DNA from: Pampus argenteus
Taxonomy: Eukaryota; Chordata; Actinopteri; Scombriformes; Stromateidae
Assembly (NCBI GenBank): GCA_036937835.1
Contig: CM072876.1
Span: 1,373,501-1,437,500, forward strand
Direction: 5' to 3'
DNA length: 64,000 nt
Shown here: piece after piece, positions 43,180 through 52,486 of the stretch
How the letters are laid out: the number at the start of each line of letters is the position of its first letter
Numbering within the stretch: the first letter of the stretch is position 1
Notes under the pieces: model-generated
Databases searched by the model: none
The model's input: the letters and a program-made list of their open reading frames with translations, nothing else
Told to the model about the DNA's origin: nothing
Position numbers and translations under genes: made by a program

Positions 43180-44370
43180 GACTTTTTTTTGTGGAGAAAA
43201 AGGACGGTTTTCTCAGGCCATGTATTGATTACAGCCCCCTAAACGCCATCGTCATCAAGAACCGTTACCCTCTGCCCCTCGTGACCTCAGTTTTGGATCA
43301 ACTGCAACAGGCTAAGGTTTTTACTAAGTTAGATTAATGCAATGATTATCATCTAATCAGGATCAGAGATGGAAATGTTTGGACTGTCTGACTTTGACTT
43401 TGACTAGAGGCTGGGTGTGTGAGTGACAAGTGTGTTGCTGTGTGCTTGTGTTTCCCCATTTGTCCTTTCTCAGGTCTCCTGAAGTTGGTGGGAGTGGCCC
43501 CCGGCTCTGACTGTGGCACACCTGCATTCTATCATTTTGATTGATACTCTCCTGTCACCACACACTATTTAAGATCTGCCCAACTCTCCAGTTCTTGCCG
43601 GATTGTCGTGCATCACCGAGCTCTGTCCTGAATCAATAACCCTGCCTGGACTTCAACAACCTTTTCTTAAGTAAACTTTGTCACTACCAACAGCTCCACC
43701 TGGGTTACTAAAGCCCTGACAGGAAGTGAGTTGAAAGCGGGATTCACTGTAGCCGAATGGCCCACACTTGATCACCAAAAGGTCCAGCAGTTCCTCGAAT
43801 TTGCTAAATTTTGTAGGCAGTATAACAGAGTGCTATAGCTGCTCCGCTCCATGCACTCACCTCTACAAAGGAGTGCTTCCACTGGTCCAAGATCGGCTTC
43901 ACCACGGAGCGGTCCTTTCTCACAACGATGGTGGAACGATGTCAGTCAAGCTGGCATTGGAAGAACGGAGGACCATAAGAACCTGGTATATACATGTAAA
44001 GTCAAGAGGCTGAATTCTCGCCAGGCAAGCTGGGGGCTCTTTTTTAACCGCTTCTCTTTCTCTTTCTTACAGGCTGGGGTCTCAGAACGTCAAGCCTGAT
44101 GCCCTGTCACGTCTCTATGACCCCGAGCCTGTTGCCAAAGAACCAGAGCCCATCCTTCCACGGACCTATGTAGCTGGAGCGGTGACTTAGCAGATAGAAA
44201 ATGAGGTTGAGATCATGATTAACCGTGTCTTCAGAGTCCACGGGTTTCCTCGGGACATCGTTTCCAATCGAGGGCCCCATTGTGTCTACTTTATGTCCAT
44301 TTGTGGCAACCACCTGGAGGCCAACGACCAGACAGACCACGTCAACCAGCAACTGTAAACCGACCTCCGA
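43180..44370 (+). mobile_element. Decayed Ty3/gypsy LTR-retrotransposon fragments
   Basis: Out-of-frame, stop-containing pieces of one polyprotein appear in the correct order. At 43205-43380: reverse transcriptase ([20 protein letters not shown], then TKLD). At 43740-43830: an RT segment (QQFLEFAKFCRQY). Around 44080-44130: the RNase H/linker motif [12 protein letters not shown]. At 44226-44360: integrase pieces (HGFPRDIVSNRGP, then a VNQQ-like end). The order implies large internal deletions. The piece at 43385-43735 interrupts RT and contains tttaag and aataaccctg motifs; it may be an LTR or another insertion. Several frameshifts and stops make it inactive. Confidence 0.75.
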
Positions 44371-44574
44371 TGCCTGGTGTCCCAGAACCTCAGCAGGTGT
44401 CGGGAGGAGCACAGGAGGCAAAAAAAACAATGCAAACAAAACCAAAAAAAACCCCCCAAAAACAAAGATTTGAACCCAAAATGCTAAACACACAAAAGTA
44501 AGAGTGACTGTGTTACAAGCTACCTTTGGAGAGTGGGTGGGTGCCAGGGTGAAGCCTGGATTGTGTTGTGAAAA

Positions 44575-44690
44575 TGTGAAACTGAGTTTTACAGCGAACT
44601 GTTCTCTGGTTATAAACACGGTCAAAGTCGAGGATGTTGGTGTTTAAATCAGGAGAACAACAAGGTCCAAGATGCTCAGCTTTAACAACA
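44575..44690 (+). pseudogene. Fragment of a V-type Ig exon of the receptor family
   Basis: The sequence reads as the C-terminal part of the receptor V domain (about LSxTANCSLVIN-V-VEDVG, then a break, then KSGEQQGP) and lines up with 47752-47857 of copy C. There is a stop right after the GV that replaces the Tyr-x-Cys, so the F-strand cysteine is lost. No flanking exons were found. It is the remains of a fourth copy, adjacent to the gypsy fragments. Confidence 0.75.
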
Positions 44691-44790
44691 ACAGGACAAG
44701 AGGCTCCATTCAACATATGAAACCTCATTTTTCATGATTATCTATCAACACACAATGTTAGACTTAAACAGAACCCAAATGAGTCTCTCT

Positions 44791-45052
44791 GTCATATCGT
44801 CAGCCTAATAGCATATCTGCCTAACTCATTTTTTCAGGAACATTTTTTATATGGCATCAAAAATGCCCAAATCAACTAGATGACTATGGCAGATAGTGTT
44901 TTTTGAATGTTACAAGACTTCTGATTGGCTGAGGACAATGGCAATTATACAGGGTGGTGCAGCAGTGATAGGAGAGTAGAGTTAGGCCAATATCTCAATT
45001 AGAAAAAAAAATAAAATTAGTTAGGCAGAAATGCTATTCAGCTGACGATATG
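44791..45052. mobile_element. MITE with about 40-bp imperfect terminal inverted repeats
   Basis: The left end, gtcatatcgtcagcctaata then gcatatctgcctaact (44791-44826), is mirrored by the reverse complement of 45013-45052 (catatcgtcagctgaatagc then atttctgcctaact). Length is about 262 bp, with no coding capacity. Superfamily is not recognised, and a target-site duplication could not be fixed by eye. Confidence 0.75.
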
Positions 45053-46936
45053 TCTTAATTTAGCATTAACTGTTTTCTGTGAACTCACACTCACTAAAAC
45101 ACTTCCCTCTTAATTCTTAAGAAAAAGCTGCAAAGAGGAACCAGTGGCTCAAAGACCACAAATTGCATCAACAACAACAACATGAGAATGCACAAAACAC
45201 ATGCATGTATGTGAATCCATCTCCAGTCACCTCGTCATCTGTAGCATGAAAAACCTCTCAAACAAATTTCAACAACGTTTCACAGCGTTTTATCTGAGCA
45301 CAAATGTGACAAGTTATTTATTTTCACAACTGCATAAACGAAGCCGACAGTGCAAATGTAAGAGTGTGAGGATTTAATGCTCTTGTTCAGTGTGGTTTGT
45401 GGTTGGGATGTTTATCAGGTCATCATTAGAGATAAAACCTCCAGAGCTCTGCTGCTGCTGCTGTTCTCACAGTCTCACTAAAACACTTCCCCCAGTTCTC
45501 AGAAACATTGACTTCAAAGATATAAAGAGGAACCAACAGGTCTCTGACCACTAAAACACCATCTTATCCTTGTTCTTTATCAACAGCTACATCATCACTG
45601 TGTTGCATCATGAGCACCGAGAGTCAAAGTCTGACTCTTCATCTTTCTGTTCATGTGTGTTGTTAAACATCAGCACGAATCCTAATTCAGTGTTAAAACA
45701 TATGCAACACCCGCCTCATGTACATATAAGGGGGTGCTAGGTTATTACAATATTCCCTTTGTTATGCTTTTAAATAAATAAAACACCACACAACCAAAGT
45801 TTAAATGTAAAGACTCTTTAGTTGTAAGTTCTTACCCTCAAAATAAATAAAAAGAAAGTTAAATAAATCACTTTTTAGTATAGCAAGATTGTTGTATTTA
45901 ACAGAAGTAGTATTAGGTTTTACTATTTTTCCGTCTCTTATAACATCAAATAAGAATGAAACTTAAATACAGGATATGAGGGACCCACACGCTGGTCCAC
46001 AACAGTCTCTATGACTCATCTAATCCCACTGTTGCAGGCCTGTGTCGTGCAAATCCAGTACTCACGTTCCCGACAGTTGGTGAGGATAGTGAACAGGTCA
46101 CCGACAGGCCGCAGCAGCAGCTCACAGTCCAAGCGGGAGACACGAGCCACAGCTCACACACAGCAGGCAGGACGCAGATCCTACGGCTTCCCTCCTTAAC
46201 GCCGTCAAAACGTCCGTCTCCTTCTCCTAAATTAAATACACAAGCTAAATGCTAAGTCCACATGCTGTTTCAGGCCAATTTAGCCTCAGCTCGAATTAAC
46301 CAAACGTGTATAAAGAGCAGAGAGCAAGCTAGCCACATATAGCGCTAGGTTGAAGCTAACGGCTAATCGCGGTTAGCATTAACGGTTCGTCTTGTACTGT
46401 ACAGCTTAATTACAGTTTTCCAAAAACACTCATATGCTCATATTTACCTCTCGGTTGATCACACAGTTCTTTACATCAGGTACACTGGTCGTTCCCCATA
46501 AAAATATGAACTCTGGTCCACCAAATCACTCCAACACGGTCAAGTTAACTCGTCTCCCTCCTGTCGTTACTCTGGTGGTCTCCAACGCAACCTCCCGCTC
46601 TGTCCCACCCCCTCACCTACAGACTGCCCTGTGATTGGCCAGAGGTACCAGGGCTCTACACATGCCAATACCGTCAAATTAATGATTGACAACCCACGAA
46701 ACAAGTAATAATACAGTGAGCCTAAATAACACACAATGACTCATATCTTACAAACACTATAAAATCAAATGGCATAACTAATATTTTAACACATCACTTT
46801 TGCATTTTTAAATTGTTCTGTGTTTTAACCACATTTATGAACTTTTACCAACTTCAATACATAATGAACTTTTATGCATTGTGAATTTTTGTTATTAAAA
46901 CAAATCAATTCATTAATTCACCAAAGGCTACACATA
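45053..46936. other. Intergenic region between Ig-receptors B and C
   Basis: Two diverged direct copies of a tract containing tcactaaaacacttccc followed by aaagaggaacca lie at about 45089-45160 and 45474-45560. A CpG-richer segment at 45985-46650 carries short open frames without domains. It could be a promoter, an LTR or another inserted element; no element is recognised. Confidence 0.4.
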
Positions 46937-48305
46937 CTTTAAACTGCTTTACTCTTATTGGATGCTGCAGTTATGTGATATGTTTATTAGTCAATGGAGT
47001 AACAGACAAAGGAAATTGTTTATCTTTAAATACAAATGAACATTTAAAAGCATTATATGATGAGGACATTATTGTAAACATGAATTATTTTGAAATAGAT
47101 ATTTTATAGATATATAAGATTATATAAGATAGAACAGATGTGAGCACCAGCTTCCTTGTAAATGCAAAAACCTTTGAATATGAAGAGAAGTGAAGCTAAT
47201 ATGCTCCACCTACGAAAAGCTACAAGTTTGTTAACTTACAAGTGAGAAAAAAAGGAGGAGACACGTTGTTCATTACAGGAAGTAGATTGTGTATTTCTGC
47301 TTTTTGAGAGTTAAGAGTGAGAGAAGAAGACAGAGAGAAAGACAGAGAAGCACGATTGTTGAACTCAGATGGATTAAAATGTCTTTATTTCTGATACTGG
47401 GGCTTCAGTTTACAGGTAAGATACAAAAAATCATTATTACCAGTTAAATATTCTTCATTTTACTGAGACAGTGAAAAAAACTGTTTGTTTTTAACATTCA
47501 CACTACAGTCATATTCTTATTTCGCTTCATTTATCACATTTCTCATCTTCTCATCAGCTGTAGCTGGACTAAATCCTCTCTACATCACTGTCAGAGATGG
47601 AGGTGAAGCCACTTTGTCTTGTGAAGATGTGATAACAGATCAGGATGAATGTGACAGAACTACCTGGATCTTCAGTCGTTCAGGAAACACAACAGTAGAG
47701 CTGATTAACCTTGGACAGATTGGTAGAAATGTTGGATCTAAATCAGACAGACTGAGTGTTACAGCGACCTGTTCTCTGGTTATAAAGAAGGTCACAGTTG
47801 AGGATGCTGGTCTTTACACCTGCAGACAGTTTATATCAGGAGAACAACAAGGTCCAGACTCTCAGGTTGATCTGTCTGTTGTTACCAGTGAGTATTTACA
47901 TCATGATGTTTTCAGATCAAACTGTCTTGTTACAACAATTTAGTGAAACATTACAATAATTATGATGACAGTGATGAAGTTAAATTTACTCTTGTTGTCT
48001 TTCTCTCACAATGTCTCCATCTTCACCAGTGACTGAACATGAGGACGCTGATAAAAGGGAGTTAACCTGCTCTGTGTCGTCATATGGACAGTGTGAACAC
48101 ACAGTGAAGTGGGTGTATCAGAGTAGAGATGTCAACCAACATAACAAAGACTTGATTATATCAGAGTCTACCTGCTCAGTCACTGTGTCCTTGTTGACGT
48201 CTCATTATATTTACACATCAAAATATAAGTTTTTGAATTGTAAAGTCACAGATCTCTACAGTAGAAAAGTGCAGCAGTTTAACGTCAGTCGTCAGGTGAA
48301 ACCAG
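46937..48305 (+). repeat. Segmental duplication, right copy (Ig-receptor C 5' half)
   Basis: Nearly identical to 39609-40976, including 5' flank and introns. Small differences include a few inserted bases near 47230 and the loss of the first ATG at 47355-47357. Confidence 0.9.
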
Positions 48306-49310
48306 GTGAGAAAATAATGAGCTGTTTAAAATCACTTTATTCTGATGTGAAAAATAACAAACTGTATTTGATGTATTTTAGTTGAAATATCTCATCATTG
48401 TTTATTCTGTGGTTGCTGCAGTAAAGATGATGCATTCTCTTACTGAACAGTTTGTGATGTCGTTTGTCCAGGTGAGAACAGAACAACAACAACAACAACA
48501 ACAACTCAGTCAACAACAGTGACAATAAATGGAAGCACGAATCAACCAGGTAAAACCTCTCTGTGTGTCTCTATGTCTCTGTAAATTTGTTGAGCCAAAC
48601 AGACACTTTGCTTTAGACACAATGACAGAAGAAACAAACCTTTTGGAAAATGACAAGAGATTAAATCTCAACCCACAGATGAAGATGTAGCCCTAACAAG
48701 TTTTACTTCTATTATAATTGATTAGCAGAACACTTTATGCATTAGCAAAAGCTTGATTGTTATGTAGACAATCTTTGAACCAATCTAAAATATTCAACAA
48801 AAGTTAAACACACGCCTACATACAAAAACTCTTCCATCAATGTTGTTATTATTTTCATTTTTTTCCAGACAGTTGGTGGTGGTACATCCTTGTTGCTGTG
48901 GCTTTAGTAGCAGTGTTGATAATTGTTGTGGTGCTCATCAGGCGGAGGAGAGCTAAAGGTGAAAACATTTACAGATTAAACTTTCATGAACAAATAGTTT
49001 AGATAAACCTGGATTTCAATCTGTCTTTTCTCTTCTTAGTGAACAAAACACAGCTGGATGGCAGCATTGTGAGTTTAAATATTAAAATGTGTTTTATAGC
49101 TGAAAAACAAAAAGAATATAGCTCATAAAGTTGAAGATGTTCCCGACACCTGTACCTGAATCCTGCACAGATATATTGCATACGTTGTATAGGTGTTGCT
49201 TGATTTGTGTCCTGAGCACATCTGTATTATATACTTTATTTATCCAGGGACTTGGACTAAATCCTGCAGTGACTCAGGCTGCTCCAGAAACCAGTGAGGA
49301 CATGGTGAGA

Positions 49311-49350
<40 letters not shown>

Positions 49351-50028
49351 CACCAGCACAAAACAACACTCGCTGTGGCCTCTGTTTGTCTGTAACTGTA
49401 ACTCTGCAGTCTTGAGGCTGCGAGAGTGTGCAACAAAGATGAAAAGATGATGCAACTGGAACATCCGTGTTTAAACAGATCGGCCAAACCACACGTCACA
49501 TAATATGCAACATATTGAGACAAAACTTAAAGGAAACACAAGTGACAGAAGTTAAAGTGTTTACTGTAATAAATACAAGTAGAGTTGTTACTGAGCAGTG
49601 TGTTGTCTTCACTGTGTAGGCTGATCCTGAAGATGGTGTTTCCTACGCCACCGTCAGCTACACCAGCAGCAAAGCCCGGGTGAGAAGTCTTACTGTTGTC
49701 CAATGTGTCCAACACTTTTTGCTTTTCGTTGCATGGTCTGTTCTAATGTGCTGAATTGCATTTGTTTCTCATGCTGTTGTAGTGCACTGTATTTATGGGT
49801 TGTGTTGTGTTTCACAGCTGGGTATCATGATGCTTTCTTGTCTTTCAACATGTGGCAATGCGTTGCGGTGGATTACATCTTATCTTGTTGTGTAATTTAT
49901 GTTGCACTGTTTACCAGGTTCATGGCAAAGATGAAGGTGGTGCAGTGACCTACAGCACTGTGAAAGCTTCCTCCTCTTCTGCTGCAGCCTCCGCTGATCC
50001 CAGCAGCCTCTACGCTACCATCGGCTAA
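47379..50028 (+). CDS. Two-Ig-domain type I membrane receptor, copy C (triple-ITIM tail)
   Basis: 355 aa, predicted inhibitory receptor. Exons: 47379-47415 (signal), 47558-47887 (V-type Ig), 48030-48305 (second Ig), 48472-48549 (Thr-rich stalk), 48869-48958 (membrane), 49040-49068, 49248-49304, 49620-49679, 49918-50028 (tail). Phases agree throughout: phase 1 outside the cell, phase 0 in the tail. The ATG used in A and B has become ATT at 47355-47357, so translation must start eight codons later at MSLFLILGLQ, which is still a good signal core. The membrane helix (about 246-264) is uncharged and followed by RRRR. The tail has three ITIM-type motifs: VSYATV (306-311), VTYSTV (329-334) and SLYATI (349-354). 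These would recruit SHP phosphatases by analogy with known ITIM receptors. Poly(A) signal AATAAA at 50428. The last exon is repeated in inverted orientation downstream. Confidence 0.8.
49310..49348. repeat. (CA)n microsatellite
   Basis: About 18 CA units a few bases after a tail-exon donor of receptor C. Confidence 0.9.
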
Positions 50029-50047
50029 ACGGACAAACCAAACTCAC
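49680..50047 (+). repeat. Inverted repeat, arm 1 (last intron and last exon of receptor C)
   Basis: 368 bp that recur as the reverse complement at 50969-51336 with the same length and at least one difference (cttttCgtt versus cttttGgtt). The arm begins exactly at the donor of the penultimate exon and ends 19 bp after the stop codon. Confidence 0.95.
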
Positions 50048-50968
50048 GTCATCAGATGATTCACTTCTTATGACAGCAACACCACGTCTTTCTCTTTAAA
50101 GCTATTTATACAGAGGTGGTGTGGAAAGATGTAAGAGGGAGAAGTAATTACGCAAAATGCTATTAGATGCTTATTGTGCTCAGTGATGGATGTGGTAGCA
50201 TTTTTAAACATGTTTCCTGTAATGATTCATTTTGAATTATTTATCAGGGTTTATTAATTGTTTTACTTTTTAAAATGCGTTTAGTCTTTATTTCTATATT
50301 TTATTTCTATTTAGCATCATTGTTAATTGTTTGATATGCAATAGTTTGACCACTTCTGTATTTCTTTAGTTAGTTTTGAATATCTTGTATGAAAGTAAAT
50401 TGAAAAGATACATGATGTTAAGAACTAAATAAATGATGTCACCTATGAAAGCTGTATTAAATCATGTCATGTCAACTTTTATTTATATAGTAACAAATCA
50501 CAATAAAAGTTGTCTCATAACACTTTACAGGTCTAGACTGTACTCAACAATCAACTTTTTCAAGGCTTTTTTTAACAATAGTTGGGTTTTTAAAATTTTG
50601 GTTGAAACCTTAAAATGGTTCAAAATAAATCTGTAGTTAAAAATTGCAGAGTAGTAATGAATTCAAACCGCTGTAAACTAAAAAAGATGCAGTTTATAAA
50701 ATGAGTTTTCTCAACATCTAATCTGGGAGCTGTCGTCAACTACGACTCCAAGATCTTTATGTACACAGTCTGGTGACTTTTTATATATATAAAAAAACAT
50801 CATATTTTTCATTCTGATCCAAAATATAAAAGTACTCAAACTGTCAAAAGAGATGAAAAAATGGATGGGACATTTATTCCTGGAACTGGGGTTTCCCAAA
50901 TTACCTCCTCCCACTTCACAATGGACCATGGCTCCGGGTCATAATTACTACATATTGTTTCTGGGTGA
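50048..50968. other. Receptor C 3'UTR and spacer of the inverted repeat
   Basis: 921 bp between the arms. The first 390 bp are the 3'UTR up to AATAAA at 50428. At about 50460-50560 there is a sequence (cttttatttatatag ... cactttacaggtctagactg) of a type I recall from fish retroelement 3' ends. Confidence 0.5.
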
Positions 50969-51336
50969 GTGAGTTTGGTTTGTCCGTTTAGCCGATGGTA
51001 GCGTAGAGGCTGCTGGGATCAGCGGAGGCTGCAGCAGAAGAGGAGGAAGCTTTCACAGTGCTGTAGGTCACTGCACCACCTTCATCTTTGCCATGAACCT
51101 GGTAAACAGTGCAACATAAATTACACAACAAGATAAGATGTAATCCACCGCAACGCATTGCCACATGTTGAAAGACAAGAAAGCATCATGATACCCAGCT
51201 GTGAAACACAACACAACCCATAAATACAGTGCACTACAACAGCATGAGAAACAAATGCAATTCAGCACATTAGAACAGACCATGCAACCAAAAGCAAAAA
51301 GTGTTGGACACATTGGACAACAGTAAGACTTCTCAC
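50969..51336 (-). pseudogene. Inverted repeat, arm 2: displaced copy of the receptor C last exon
   Basis: Minus-strand copy of the last intron, acceptor and last exon (exon 50988-51098) including both ITIM-type motifs VTYSTV and SLYATI and the stop. No other receptor exons lie in this orientation nearby, so it is probably not expressed as a receptor. It ends about 100 bp before the btbd9 promoter elements. Confidence 0.85.
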
Positions 51337-51399
51337 GCAAAAAACACGCAACTCAACCTGGATAACTGCAGTAATATATCAGAAAATATAAGGGAACAT

Positions 51400-51617
51400 C
51401 GATAACAAACAGCAGAGGGCAACCATACGCCTCTCGAACCGGAAGTGACGCTACGTTGACCCAGAATCGACTTCCGTCGGGATGTTGGAAGAATCGTACA
51501 TTTGGTGCTGAATATTTTTCTACTCGGTTGGAAACAAAAACAAAATAAAAACAAGCCGCAGCTGTATTTTTTGACACCGTCTTCAGTGAAGGACGCGGAG
51601 TGGATGGGAGCTGCTTG
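51400..51617 (+). promoter_or_regulatory. btbd9 promoter and noncoding exon 1
   Basis: An ETS/CRE-like composite ccggaagtgacg at 51439-51450 and a further cttccg at about 51471 are typical of TATA-less housekeeping promoters. A donor, ctgcttg|gtgagt, at 51617/51618 would end a noncoding first exon; the next acceptor is at 52461-52462, before the coding exon. Confidence 0.55.
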
Positions 51618-52486
51618 GTGAGTAGAGACGCAGAGTTAGCGGACAGAAAACAAACCGCTACGGAGCCGTTTAAGCTAACGTCTGTTCAGGTGTCAAATGT
51701 CCGCGAGAGCAGATCAATATCTCAGCTGGTCACATTCACCTGCTACAGTATCGATAACCTGCTAATATGAATAATAGACGCTGTGAAAAACACTGCATTT
51801 GACTTCGAGCCAGCCGCTGCTTCAATGCTATTCTAGTTAGCATTTAGCATTAGCTTTGCGCTACAGAGCGGTGTTACGGTGAAACGAGTCACCGTGTTAA
51901 CTGGTGACAGGAACCGGTCGTTAGCTGTATATGTAATATATAAAACCTGAGAGTCAAATACTGCAGCTCTGCCATAAATTCAATGTTGGTCAGAAAGGAA
52001 ATAATTCTACTTTATTCTTATTATTGAGGTCGTTGTCAGTGGTGATGGTGAACTGGACTGTGTTATGTTTAAAAGTGTCCATTAACATACATGATATATT
52101 TGCTCTAATGGAGCCAGATTGTATTTGTACCAGAGTGACAATAAACAGTCTTATAACATGGAAAATAAACTGTAGGATAGTAGCTGACACTGCATTTCTC
52201 TTGTTTTTTTTTAATCCTTAATCAGAAAGTGGCTCATATTTAACCAATTAACCTACTTGTTGACACTGAATATGACCAGTTTGTGGCTAAATGTTGTGTA
52301 AACTGTTGTTTGACCTTTAACCTGACTAGAGGAATACTGTATTGAACATTCAGTTTAACAGCTGCCTACGCATATGGCTGAACGTCACCAGTTAACAGGA
52401 TCACCTTTGGTTTTCATCCTATCTGGTTTACTTTGGGTTTGATATATTCCTGTTTATTCCAGATGTGACCCTGGCAGCCGTCCACC

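Noticed and set aside
49703..49948. Cys-rich open frame MCPTLFAFRCMVCSN, present twice
   Set aside because: It is intron and exon sequence of receptor C in another frame; the second occurrence is the inverted repeat arm.
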